A stretch of 64,000 nucleotides of DNA from Devosia sp. SD17-2 (GTDB lineage: Bacteria > Pseudomonadota > Alphaproteobacteria > Rhizobiales > Devosiaceae), in NCBI RefSeq assembly GCF_029201565.1, contig NZ_CP104002.1:496001-560000 (forward strand). Direction: 5' to 3'. Position numbers and translations under genes: made by a program. The notes under the pieces were generated by a model. It had not been told where the DNA came from, ran no database searches, and worked only from the letters and a program-made list of their open reading frames with translations. Within the stretch, counting starts at the first letter, position 1. Every line of letters starts with the position of its first letter. Of this stretch, positions 28,878-37,196 are shown in pieces.

Positions 28878-29990
28878 CTAGCCTCGCATCTCATCCAAAA
28901 AGGCCGAAACCGCGGCGGGGTCGACGCCTTTTTCGATGAAGGCCTGGCCGATGCCGCGGGTGAGGATGAAGGTCAGCGCGCCGCGCGAGACTTTCTTGTC
29001 CTGCGCAATGGCAGCCATCAGGGTCTCGGTGGAGCCCAGTTGTCCGGGGATATCAGCCAATGTGGTGGGCAGGCCCGCCCGCTGCAAGTGGGCGGTGACG
29101 CGACCGACGTCCTGACCGGGAGCGATGCCGAGCTTGGTGGAGAAACGATGCGCCAGCACCATGCCGATCGAGACACCCTCGCCATGGAGCAGGCGGTCTG
29201 AATAGCCGGTGTCCTTTTCCAGCGCATGGCCAAAGGTGTGCCCGAGGTTGAGCAGCGCCCGGACGCCGATTTCCTTTTCATCCTCAATGACGACGCGGGC
29301 CTTGTGGGCGCAGCAGCGGGCAATCGCCTCTCCGCGGGCCGGGCCGCCTTCAAAAATCTCGGAGAGATTGGCGTCGAGCCAGTCGAAGAAGTCGGGATCG
29401 TCGATCAGCCCGTATTTGGCGACTTCCGCATAGCCTGCGGCGAACTGGCGCGCGGGCAGGGTGTCGAGGGTCGACAGGTCGGCCAGCACCAGCTTGGGCT
29501 GGTGGAAGGCGCCGACGAGGTTCTTGCCATGGGGCGAATTGATGCCGGTCTTGCCGCCGACGGAGCTGTCGACCTGGGCCAGCAGCGAAGTCGGCATCTG
29601 GACAAAGTCCATGCCGCGCCGGGTGATGGAGGCCGCAAAGCCGGCCAGGTCGCCAATGACACCGCCGCCGAGCGCGATGACCAGGTCATTGCGCTCCAGC
29701 CGGGCTGCCAGCAGGCCTTCCACGACCGTCTGCAGATGCTCCCAGCTCTTGGTGCTTTCGCCATTGGGCAGGGTTATGGTGCTGTGGGTGAGCCCGGCTG
29801 CGTCGAGGCTGGCGACGAGGCGCGGCAATTGTGCCTTGGCCACTTCGGTGTCGGTGACAATGCCGAAGCGTCGGCCGGGGAATTTTTCTTTCAGAATCTC
29901 GCCGGCGTCATCGAGCAGGTGGGGGCCGATGAGGATGTCATAGGCGCGATCGCCCAGGGCGACGTGAACCGTGTGATCGATTTGAGCCAT
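28878..29990 (-). CDS. aroB: 3-dehydroquinate synthase
   Basis: This 370-residue NAD- and metal-dependent enzyme makes dehydroquinate, the second step of the shikimate pathway. The NAD-binding ALGGGVIGDLAGF, the MPTSLLAQVDSSVGGKTGIN segment, and the metal ligands in GYAEVAKYGLI and NLGHTFGHALE are all visible. It starts 11 bp after aroK, so the two form an aroK-aroB operon. Length is typical. Confidence 0.97.
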   Translation of the reverse strand: MAQIDHTVHVALGDRAYDILIGPHLLDDAGEILKEKFPGRRFGIVTDTEVAKAQLPRLVASLDAAGLTHSTITLPNGESTKSWEHLQTVVEGLLAARLERNDLVIALGGGVIGDLAGFAASITRRGMDFVQMPTSLLAQVDSSVGGKTGINSPHGKNLVGAFHQPKLVLADLSTLDTLPARQFAAGYAEVAKYGLIDDPDFFDWLDANLSEIFEGGPARGEAIARCCAHKARVVIEDEKEIGVRALLNLGHTFGHALEKDTGYSDRLLHGEGVSIGMVLAHRFSTKLGIAPGQDVGRVTAHLQRAGLPTTLADIPGQLGSTETLMAAIAQDKKVSRGALTFILTRGIGQAFIEKGVDPAAVSAFLDEMRG

Positions 29991-30001
29991 GGGCGTGTCT
30001 T

Positions 30002-30577
30002 TCAGCGCAGATAAGCCAGAACGGCGGAGATGATGTCGGCAGCAACGGCGTCCTGCGGCACGTCGCGGCTGAGCACGGTGACATCGGCCTCGGCATAGAT
30101 GGGATAGCGTTCCTCGACCAGTTTCTCGAGCGTCTGGCGGGGATTTGCGGTCTTGAGCAGCGGGCGGTTGGAGCGACGCGACACGCGCTCGAACAGGATA
30201 TCGACGTCGGCCTTGAGCCAGACGGATACGGCGTGTTCCTTGACCATGGTCCGGGTCTCGGCATTGACGAAGGCGCCGCCACCGGTGGCGAGGACCAGGT
30301 CGGTTTCCTTGAGCAGGCGCGAGATGACGCGCGTCTCGCCGGCGCGGAATTCGGGCTCGCCCCGCTGGGCGAAAATCTCGGGGATGGTCATCTGTGCGGC
30401 TTTTTCGATCTCCTCGTCGCTGTCGAGGAATCGCCGGCCCAGCCGCGCCGCGAGGCGTCGGCCCACCGTGGTCTTGCCCGCACCCATCATGCCTACGAGG
30501 ATCAGCGGCTTGCCATTAAGGCGCTCGATCAGGGTTTTGGCGCGGTTCGACCGTCCGGCACTGTCCGACTTGTTCAA
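30002..30577 (-). CDS. aroK: Shikimate kinase
   Basis: This 191-residue P-loop kinase phosphorylates shikimate. Walker A is GMMGAGKTTVG, the shikimate-binding D-x-D is in FLDSDEEIE, and the GGG loop is in LATGGGAFVN. The frame starts with TTG at 30577, giving an N-terminal extension of about 30 residues before the first strand; a shorter start is possible but no ATG is available. It is the first gene of the aroK-aroB pair. Confidence 0.95.
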   Translation of the reverse strand: MNKSDSAGRSNRAKTLIERLNGKPLILVGMMGAGKTTVGRRLAARLGRRFLDSDEEIEKAAQMTIPEIFAQRGEPEFRAGETRVISRLLKETDLVLATGGGAFVNAETRTMVKEHAVSVWLKADVDILFERVSRRSNRPLLKTANPRQTLEKLVEERYPIYAEADVTVLSRDVPQDAVAADIISAVLAYLR

Positions 30578-30758
30578 CGCTTGCGCCCTCCGATCATCAG
30601 TTCGGTATCAACCGGTCCGGGCCCCGACTGTCAAGAAGGTGTGAGGCCCAATAAGCTGTTGGTGTTGATCGCAGCACTGGTTTTGCGCAAGACTGTCCCA
30701 TACCGGATGGAAACCTTTTGCTGCCAAATTCCTTCCGGACCGACCAAGCAGGATCTCT

Positions 30759-30980
30759 ATGCCCACCCTCTTCCGGCTTTTCATCACCGTGCTGTTTCTT
30801 GGCGGCCTCGCCTTTGCGGGAATGTTCGCCCTGGTCTCGTTCGTGGAGCCCGAACCCAAGCCGGTGACCGTCCGCATCCCGACGCGAGATCTGCTCGGTG
30901 AGCCCGATCCTATCCGGCCCGGTGGCCTGCCGACCCCAAATGTCACCAGCGCACCTGCGAGCGGGACGCCCGGGCAATGA
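30759..30980 (+). CDS. Small conserved membrane protein upstream of xerD
   Basis: This 73-residue protein has one membrane helix (LFITVLFLGGLAFAGMFALV) followed by FVEPEPKPVTVRIPTRDLLG and a Pro/Ser-rich tail. A protein of this look recurs immediately before xerD in Hyphomicrobiales, sometimes misnamed histidine kinase. Its function is unknown. Its TGA overlaps the xerD ATG by four bases, so the two are likely translated together. Confidence 0.8.
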   Translation: MPTLFRLFITVLFLGGLAFAGMFALVSFVEPEPKPVTVRIPTRDLLGEPDPIRPGGLPTPNVTSAPASGTPGQ

Positions 30981-31882
30981 GTGCCCATCTCGTCGGCGCG
31001 TTCCTCGAGATGATGAGCGCCGAACGGGGCGCTGCAGCAAATACCATCGCAGCCTATCGGCGCGATCTCACCGATTACGCGGGCTTTGTCGCCAGCAAGA
31101 AGCAGACCCTTCTGACTTGTCCGCGCGAGACGGTGATGGCCTATCTCGATGGGCTCAAGGCCGAGGGACTGTCTGCCTCCTCCAGCGCGCGGCGGCTCTC
31201 TGCAGTTCGCCAGTTTCACAAATTCTTATGCGCCGACGGGCTGCGGGGGGATGATCCGACGCGGATCGTTGCCAGCCCCAAGACCCGGCGTCCGCTGCCC
31301 AAAGTGCTGTCTGTGGCCGAGGTCGACAAACTGCTCTCCCTCGCGGAGCAGGAAGCCAATCTGCCCGCTGAGCCAAAACAGCAGCAGACCGCGCTGCGGC
31401 TCTATGTGCTGCTCGAAATGCTCTACGCCACGGGACTGCGTGTGTCAGAGCTGGTGGAGCTCAAGCGCAGTGCCGTGATGCGCGAGGCGAGCTTCCTCAC
31501 CGTTCGCGGCAAGGGCGGCAAGGAACGCGTCGTGCCGATGAATGATCGGGCCCGTGACGCTGTGCGCAGCTGGATCAAGACGCTCGAAGCGGGCCCCTAT
31601 CTCTTTCCCGCCAACGGGGCGGAGGGGCATCTCGCGCGGCAGGTGTTTGCCCGCGACCTCAAGGGGCTTGCCGGCCGTGCCGGAATTTCCTCGGCCCGGG
31701 TGGCGCCGCACGTGCTGCGCCATGCCTTTGCCAGCCATCTGCTCGCGGGGGGCGCGGATCTCCGTGTGGTGCAGATGCTGCTGGGGCATGCCGATATCTC
31801 GACGACGCAGATCTATACCCATGTGCTGGATGAAAAATTGCGCACTCTGGTGGAGACACACCACCCGCTGGCCGACGGCTAG
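30977..31882 (+). CDS. xerD: Tyrosine recombinase XerD
   Basis: This 301-residue recombinase resolves chromosome dimers at dif with XerC. The N-terminal SAM-like domain covers about 1-95 and the catalytic domain carries R155 (ATGLRVSEL), K179 or K182 (VRGKGGKERV), H245-x-x-R248 (PHVLRHAF), H271 (LLGHADISTTQ) and the nucleophile Y280 (QIYTHV). It is complete. Position beside aroK and accA is conserved, which argues for the housekeeping enzyme rather than a phage integrase. Confidence 0.95.
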   Translation: MSAHLVGAFLEMMSAERGAAANTIAAYRRDLTDYAGFVASKKQTLLTCPRETVMAYLDGLKAEGLSASSSARRLSAVRQFHKFLCADGLRGDDPTRIVASPKTRRPLPKVLSVAEVDKLLSLAEQEANLPAEPKQQQTALRLYVLLEMLYATGLRVSELVELKRSAVMREASFLTVRGKGGKERVVPMNDRARDAVRSWIKTLEAGPYLFPANGAEGHLARQVFARDLKGLAGRAGISSARVAPHVLRHAFASHLLAGGADLRVVQMLLGHADISTTQIYTHVLDEKLRTLVETHHPLADG

Positions 31883-32109
31883 CGCGGGGGACGCTGTCGC
31901 GCAATCTTGCCGGCAAGCTGCGCGCCGCGCACTGGCCGGATGAAAGACTTGTCCACGTCCTTTAAAGGATAAGGGGCAAAAAACCGCGCAAATTTGTCCC
32001 ATGGGTTGACTTGCGATTGCGCCGTCGCCACTTTCCGGCCACTTTAGAGCGCAAGAGCCGAGGCCTGAGAATTTTCGGGTCCGCAACAATGACCCCTACG
32101 GGCGGTGGG

Positions 32110-33063
32110 ATGCAATCTTATCTAGATTTTGAAAAGCCGGTCGCCGATCTCGAAGCCAAGATCGTCGAGCTCAAGTCTCTGGCGGCGACCGACTCCGCTG
32201 TCACCATTGACGAGGAGGTCAACCGGCTCTCTGCCCGTGCCGATGAGGCACTGGTCGAGATCTACAAGAAACTGACGCCCTGGCAGAAGACGCAGGTGGC
32301 TCGCCATCCGCAGCGGCCGCATTTTTCTGACTATGTGCAGCGCCTGATCACCGAATGGACGCCGCTGGCCGGCGACCGCAAGTTCGGCGAGGACGCGGCG
32401 CTGCAGGCCGGGTTTGGCCGCTTCAATGGCCTGCCGGTTGCTGTGATCGGGCAGGAAAAGGGCAATTCGACCGAAACCCGCCTCAAGCACAATTTCGGCA
32501 TGGCCAATCCAGAGGGCTACCGCAAGGCTGTCCGCATCATGGAAATGGCCGACCGGTTCAATATCCCGGTAATCTCCTTCGTCGATACCGCCGGCGCCTA
32601 TCCGGGCATCGGTGCGGAAGAGCGCGGCCAGGCTGAAGCCATCGCCCGTTCGACCGAGAAGGGGCTGGAGCTGGGCGTGCCCAATATCTCCATCATCATC
32701 GGTGAAGGTGGTTCGGGTGGCGCTATCGCCATTGCGACCGCTAACCGCGTGCTGATGCTGGAAAACTCGATCTATTCGGTGATCTCGCCCGAAGCCGGCG
32801 CCTCGATCCTCTTCCGCGACGCGGCAAAGGCTCAGGACATGGCGACGGCCCAGAAGATCACGGCGCAGGATCTCTTCGGCTTCAAGGTTATCGACGCCAT
32901 CATCCCCGAGCCGGCCGGTGGCGCACATCGCCATGCCGGTGTGGTCATGGATGCGACGCGCCAGGCCATCGCAGATTTCCTTGCCGAATTTTCGGGCAAG
33001 TCGCGTCTCGAAGTGCGCGAGCATCGCCGCGAGAAGTTTTTGGCCATCGGCACAAATATCTGA
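32110..33063 (+). CDS. accA: Acetyl-CoA carboxylase carboxyltransferase subunit alpha
   Basis: This 317-residue subunit transfers carboxyl from biotin to acetyl-CoA in fatty-acid synthesis. Recognisable are YLDFEKPVADLE at the start, DTAGAYPGIGAEERGQAEAI and GEGGSGGAIAIA in the crotonase-like core, and the C-terminal LEVREHRREKFLAIG. ATG 32110 fits the family. The 227-bp gap before it holds the palindrome TCCTTTAAAGGA (31958-31969) and a TTGACT (32006-32011) that could be a -35 box. A terminator follows. Confidence 0.96.
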   Translation: MQSYLDFEKPVADLEAKIVELKSLAATDSAVTIDEEVNRLSARADEALVEIYKKLTPWQKTQVARHPQRPHFSDYVQRLITEWTPLAGDRKFGEDAALQAGFGRFNGLPVAVIGQEKGNSTETRLKHNFGMANPEGYRKAVRIMEMADRFNIPVISFVDTAGAYPGIGAEERGQAEAIARSTEKGLELGVPNISIIIGEGGSGGAIAIATANRVLMLENSIYSVISPEAGASILFRDAAKAQDMATAQKITAQDLFGFKVIDAIIPEPAGGAHRHAGVVMDATRQAIADFLAEFSGKSRLEVREHRREKFLAIGTNI

Positions 33064-33083
33064 TTGCAGGCCTGCTTATCGAT

Positions 33084-33117
33084 CCCCTGCGCCCCTGCCC
33101 GGGCGCAGGGGTTTTTT
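33084..33117 (+). terminator. accA terminator
   Basis: CCCCTGCGCC (33084-33093) pairs with GGCGCAGGGG (33102-33111) and is followed by TTTTTT. It starts 20 bases after the accA stop. Confidence 0.88.
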
Positions 33118-33285
33118 GTTGCCTATGCGGCAGCCCGCTCAGGGTATTTCCCAATCACAAATATGCGTGAGGACCCCGGCTTTCGGGGAAATCACGCCCA
33201 TGATAAAGGCTTCGTTCACCCAGCCGGATCATGCTGCGGTAACCATGGCCCCATCGGGGCTGTCTCCTGATCGGGCCTAACCTTC

Positions 33286-34287
33286 GTGACCGCAAGATTG
33301 TTTCACCGCATCGGTGCCATCATCATCCTTGCCTGGCTTTCAGTCGGCCTTGCCGCCTGTTCCGGCTTCGTCAAGGGTGGGGACAACCGCCACAACATTC
33401 CCCTGCCGGCCGCACTGGTCTCGGCGCTGACCGCGATGGGCTCATCGCCGGGCGAGGGCATGGTGGTGCGCATCTTCAAGAAGGAAGAAGTGCTCGAGGT
33501 CTGGAAGCGCACGAGCTCGGGCCAGTACAAGCTATTTAAAACCTACGAGATCTGCTCCTATTCCGGCGATCTGGGACCCAAATTCAAGGAAGGCGATCGG
33601 CAGAGCCCGGAGGGCTTCTATACGATCTCGCCCGGCCTGATGAACCCGAAGTCGGCCTATTACCTGGCCTTCAACACCGGCTTTCCCAACAAGTTCGACC
33701 GCGCGCACGGTCGCACCGGGTCAAACCTGATGGTGCATGGCGACTGCAAATCGGTAGGCTGCTACGCCATGACCGATGCTGGCATCGCCGAGATTTATGC
33801 GCTGGCGCGCGAGACCTTCAAGGGTGGCAACCCCAGTTTCCAGCTGCAGATTTTCCCCTTCCGCATGACGGCCAGCAATATGGCCCAGCACGCCGACAGC
33901 CAGCACCTCGATTTCTGGAAGAACATCAAGCAGGGCCATGACCTGTTCGAGGTGAACAAGGCACCGCCCGCCTGGGATGTCTGCGACAAGCGCTACATTT
34001 TCAACGCCGTGGCCAACGGCCCGCTCAATCCGCTGGGGCCGTGCCCGGCGACGGCACCCAATGCGGCGCTCGAGGCCAAGATGCAGGCCGACGACGCGAC
34101 GCTTTCCAACGCCCTGGCCGCGCGAGAGCGGCAGGCGGCCGAAGAGGCTGCGATCAAGGCGCGGGGCGAGGCGGTCAGCGGATTCTTCTCGGGGATTGGC
34201 AACATGTTCAACAGCGACGCCAATGTCGCTCCGGTCATGTCCGGCCAGCCGGCACCCCAGCCGCAATCGCCCTTGCCGCGGTCCTAG
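33286..34287 (+). CDS. YkuD-family L,D-transpeptidase lipoprotein (YafK-like)
   Basis: This 333-residue protein starts with GTG and has a lipoprotein signal (AWLSVGLAAC). The YkuD catalytic region is MVHGDCKSVGCYAMTD, with the active cysteine in VGC. The N-terminal half matches the YafK-type murein L,D-transpeptidases. The C-terminal 70 residues (AALEAKMQADDATLSNALAA) form a probable coiled coil ending in a Pro/Gln-rich tail. It should remodel or link peptidoglycan in the periplasm. No other cell-wall gene is adjacent. Confidence 0.9.
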   Translation: MTARLFHRIGAIIILAWLSVGLAACSGFVKGGDNRHNIPLPAALVSALTAMGSSPGEGMVVRIFKKEEVLEVWKRTSSGQYKLFKTYEICSYSGDLGPKFKEGDRQSPEGFYTISPGLMNPKSAYYLAFNTGFPNKFDRAHGRTGSNLMVHGDCKSVGCYAMTDAGIAEIYALARETFKGGNPSFQLQIFPFRMTASNMAQHADSQHLDFWKNIKQGHDLFEVNKAPPAWDVCDKRYIFNAVANGPLNPLGPCPATAPNAALEAKMQADDATLSNALAARERQAAEEAAIKARGEAVSGFFSGIGNMFNSDANVAPVMSGQPAPQPQSPLPRS

Positions 34288-34361
34288 TTCGGCCCCAGTT
34301 TGATGTGACTTGCCCTTGGCGCGCTGTCCGGCACGCCAACACGCGCCAATGGAGGCCTAAA

Positions 34362-35069
34362 GTGGAGCCCAAGCCCGCCGAAACCGGTTCCGGCGCCGAG
34401 AAGCTGCCGGGGGTTGCGCCTGAGCTGCATGTCGGCCCCGCCGAGCAATCGCGTGCGCCGCGTTTGAGCGACAAGCCCCGGGAGCCGCGCAAGCGTCGGT
34501 TGCGGGGCTCTACCGTTCTGAGCTTCGTGTCGGCCCTTGTCGGTGTTGGTGCGCTTGCTGCTACCGGTTGGGTTTATAGCCAAACCCATCGCGAAGTGGT
34601 CCGCCTCGCCACCGATGTCGCCCAGCTGCGCATCAGCCTAGATCTTTATGCCCAGCGCAGTGGAGCAGCGCCTGTTGCTGCAGCCAGCGGGCCGACCAGT
34701 GAAGAGCTGTCGGCACTGTCCAACCGGCTGGCGATCATCGAACAGAATATGCGCGGCAGTTCCCTGACCACGCCAGCCCCAGTTCTGCCGTCTATCACCG
34801 GTGGCGCAGAGACGACGGCCGATGGCGGCGATTGCCTGCCGCCGGGCATGCGAATTCTCGTGGCCGTGGGTGACAGCTATGGGATTTGCGGAACGGCGGG
34901 CTCGATCACGGTTGCAGGGGTTGAGAACGGCTATCTGGCGCTGTCAGACGGCAGCACCATCGCCTCGGGCGGTACGCTGCCGCTGGCGGGCACCAATTGC
35001 ATGGTGGGGGTCACATCCGGCGGCGACGAAGGCGTCACCGGATATGCCGAAATTCGCGTCAGCTGCTAG
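34362..35069 (+). CDS. Membrane-anchored protein of unknown function
   Basis: This 235-residue protein starts with GTG at 34362, seven bases after a GGAGG at 34351-34355. A basic cytoplasmic N-terminus of about 45 residues leads into one membrane helix (VLSFVSALVGVGALAATGWV), then a periplasmic coil (THREVVRLATDVAQLRISLD) and a small C-terminal domain with cysteines in GDCLPPGM, YGICGTAG and TNCMVG and at the very end. I do not recognise the family. It lies 74 bp after the L,D-transpeptidase and may be co-transcribed. Confidence 0.75.
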   Translation: MEPKPAETGSGAEKLPGVAPELHVGPAEQSRAPRLSDKPREPRKRRLRGSTVLSFVSALVGVGALAATGWVYSQTHREVVRLATDVAQLRISLDLYAQRSGAAPVAAASGPTSEELSALSNRLAIIEQNMRGSSLTTPAPVLPSITGGAETTADGGDCLPPGMRILVAVGDSYGICGTAGSITVAGVENGYLALSDGSTIASGGTLPLAGTNCMVGVTSGGDEGVTGYAEIRVSC

Positions 35070-35080
35070 TCAGCCCGGAC

Positions 35081-35719
35081 CTAAGCGGCCTTTGGGTTAG
35101 CCCAGCGCAGCAACCGGTCGCGGAGCCCCTTGTAGGGCGCCAGCATGGCGATGGTCAGCAGCAGCTTGACCAGGAAGTCGCCCAGCGCGAGGGACTGCCA
35201 CAGCTGCACCTCCGGACCAATACCGAGAAGCGGCGCGCCAAAGCCGAGCGAAGAATCGTCCATGCCGAAGAAGCCATCGATGCCGGCAAAGGCCGGGGCC
35301 ATGGCGAGGCTGAAGAAGATGATGGTATCGAGCGCCGAGCTGAAGAGAGATGAGATCAGCGGCGGCATCCACCAGGCGGAATTGCGCAGGCGGTGGAAAA
35401 TGGAAATGTCGAGCAGCTGCGCCACGAGGAAGGCCGAGCCGGAAGCGATGGCAATGCGCGGGGTGGCCAGCCAGATCGAAAGCACAACCGCGACGGCAAA
35501 GCCGGCAACAACGACGAGTCGCGCCTTGGCAGGGCCAAAGGTACGGTTGGACAGATCGGTGACGAGGAAGGCGACGGGGTAGGTGAATGCGCCCCAGGTG
35601 AGAATATCACCCAGATTGACCGAGCCGATTTCGGCCATGACCGGAAATTGCACGAGCACATTGGAGGCGGCGACAACGGCCACCATGGCGGCCACAGCCA
35701 CCAGGAAACGAGACAGCAT
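35081..35719 (-). CDS. yhhQ: Queuosine precursor transporter (VUT family)
   Basis: This 212-residue protein has about six membrane helices and matches the YhhQ/COG1738 family: NLGDILTWGAFTYPVAFLVT, DLSNRTFGPAKAR and SAFLVAQLLDISIFHRLR are its signatures. YhhQ imports preQ0/preQ1 for queuosine synthesis, and the window also has gluQ, which modifies queuosine. It reads from the rpmB side; a short hairpin ACCGG-TCTGTTG-CCGGT lies about 40 bp before its start. Confidence 0.92.
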   Translation of the reverse strand: MLSRFLVAVAAMVAVVAASNVLVQFPVMAEIGSVNLGDILTWGAFTYPVAFLVTDLSNRTFGPAKARLVVVAGFAVAVVLSIWLATPRIAIASGSAFLVAQLLDISIFHRLRNSAWWMPPLISSLFSSALDTIIFFSLAMAPAFAGIDGFFGMDDSSLGFGAPLLGIGPEVQLWQSLALGDFLVKLLLTIAMLAPYKGLRDRLLRWANPKAA

Positions 35720-35782
35720 CAGAATGCACCTCTAATAGCCACGGGACCGGCAACAGACCGGTGCGGCGTTTGATGAAGCTTA

Positions 35783-35824
35783 CAAAAAAAGAAAAGCCGC
35801 GTGGGGCAGGTGCTCCACGCGGCT
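35783..35824 (-). terminator. rpmB terminator
   Basis: On the minus strand AGCCGCGTGG pairs with CCACGCGGCT (plus positions 35795-35804 and 35815-35824), followed by TTTTCTTTTTTT. It lies directly after rpmB and before yhhQ, so yhhQ probably has its own promoter or depends on read-through. Confidence 0.88.
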
Positions 35825-35845
35825 CGAATTCTAGCCGAAAGACGC

Positions 35846-36130
35846 TTAGCTGGCGAGAGCTGCGCGGATTTCCTTCTTGATGCCGAGAGCCAGCGGGCTC
35901 AGATCGGCGTCAGCCTGCTTGATCAGGAAGGCATCGAGACCGCCGCGGTGCTCGACCGAACGCAGGGCAGCTGCGGAGATGCGCAGCTTGATCGAACGGC
36001 CGAGGGCGTCCGAGATCAGCGAAACGTTGACGAGGTTCGGGAGGAAACGACGACGGGTGCGGTTAAGAGCATGGGAGACATTGTTGCCGACCATGACGCC
36101 CTTGCCGGTAAGTTCGCAGCGACGTGCCAT
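35846..36130 (-). CDS. rpmB: 50S ribosomal protein L28
   Basis: This 94-residue ribosomal protein shows the L28 pattern: [38 protein letters not shown], and [20 protein letters not shown]. It binds the large subunit. The length is of the longer alphaproteobacterial form. It lacks the paired zinc cysteines of some L28 proteins, with only one near the start. It is transcribed alone, with a clear terminator, and its upstream gap contains the hairpin GCGGG-AAAT-CCCGC. Confidence 0.97.
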   Translation of the reverse strand: MARRCELTGKGVMVGNNVSHALNRTRRRFLPNLVNVSLISDALGRSIKLRISAAALRSVEHRGGLDAFLIKQADADLSPLALGIKKEIRAALAS

Positions 36131-36367
36131 TGTGAGATATCCTGTTTGTGTAAAGGTCCTGCGTGGCGGGAAATCCCGCTACGGGCCTCGGTTGTGATGA
36201 AATCTGCGGGCTTCCTAGAGAAATTGACGCGCCCAGTCAACCCAAGAGGCCGCTCAAACGCCCGCGAGCGCCTTGCAAGGGCCATAAGACGTCGGCACTT
36301 TGAGCCATATTCGATGATTCGCCGGTGCCCAGTCGTGGCGGCCGCGCCTACGACGTGAGATGCCAAT

Positions 36368-37144
36368 TTGATCCGCACCAGCCTTGTCGCCGCCGCCCTC
36401 CTTGCCAGCATGGCGCCGAGCATGGCGGCTCCGGTCGATGCCCGCGCCAGCTATGTCCTCACATTGGGCGGCATTAACGTGGCGACGTTCGACGTCGATC
36501 TCAATGATGACGGTCGCCGCTACGAGCTCGATCTCTCGGCCAAGGTCGCTGGCCTCGGCAATCTCGTGGCCAGCGGCACAGCTCGGGTCGTCGCCAAGGG
36601 CGCGTCCAGCGGCTCCACCCTTGCTTCGGGGGAATTTGATCTGGAAACCCGCGCCAATGGCGAAGTGTTCACGGTCGACGTTTCCTATTCGGGCCAGAAC
36701 GTCAGCGCCTTCAAGGTCGAGCCCCCGGTGTTTGAAAGCTACGACCGCGTGCCGGTCGAGCGCGGGCATCTGCGCGGGGTGGGCGATTTTCTCTCCGCCT
36801 TCGTGGTCAAGGCCAATGGGCTCGACAAGAGCCTCTGCAACCGCAAGCTAAAGATCTTTACTGGCGTCGAGCGCTTCGACATCGCCATGAGCTTTGCCCG
36901 TGAGGATGAGGCGACCTCGCCGCGCACGGGCTATCAGGGGCCGGTCGTGACCTGCAATCTCGACTACCAGCCGATCTCTGGCCACTACACCTCCTCGGAG
37001 ATCACGAATTACCTGGCCGATACGAGCCGCATCCTGCTCTGGTACGCGCCGCTCGGGAATACCGGCTATTATATTCCCTATCGCGTGCTGCTCGGCACCT
37101 CGATGGGCGATCTCTCCATGGTGCTGGTCGGCACAAAGACCTAG
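36368..37144 (+). CDS. DUF3108 domain-containing exported protein
   Basis: This 258-residue protein has a signal peptide (SLVAAALLASMAPSMAAPVD) and the beta-rich DUF3108 fold: ASYVLTLGGINVATFDVD, then VEPPVFESYDRVPVERGHL, and the terminal TGYYIPYRVLLGTSMGDLSM. Its function is unknown. It starts with TTG at 36368, which places the signal peptide at the N-terminus. Its position between rpmB and the helicase gene is familiar in Hyphomicrobiales. A terminator follows it. Confidence 0.85.
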   Translation: MIRTSLVAAALLASMAPSMAAPVDARASYVLTLGGINVATFDVDLNDDGRRYELDLSAKVAGLGNLVASGTARVVAKGASSGSTLASGEFDLETRANGEVFTVDVSYSGQNVSAFKVEPPVFESYDRVPVERGHLRGVGDFLSAFVVKANGLDKSLCNRKLKIFTGVERFDIAMSFAREDEATSPRTGYQGPVVTCNLDYQPISGHYTSSEITNYLADTSRILLWYAPLGNTGYYIPYRVLLGTSMGDLSMVLVGTKT

Positions 37145-37168
37145 CCGTCGATTCTCGATCTGATTTTA

Positions 37169-37196
37169 GGGGTCCGGACGCGTTCCGGGCCCTTTT
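37169..37196 (+). terminator. Terminator after the DUF3108 gene
   Basis: GGGTCCGGA pairs with TCCGGGCCC around CGCGT, with one G-T pair, followed by TTTTTCTTT. The hairpin core CCGGACGCGTTCCGG (37174-37188) recurs at 59039-59053. Confidence 0.8.

Noticed and set aside
33064..33285. Small gene between accA and the L,D-transpeptidase
   Set aside because: Open frames there cross the accA terminator, lack a ribosome binding site and have no conserved character.
35720..35780. preQ1 riboswitch upstream of yhhQ
   Set aside because: A five-base-pair hairpin exists, but the loop is too short and the A-rich tail required by preQ1-I riboswitches is missing.
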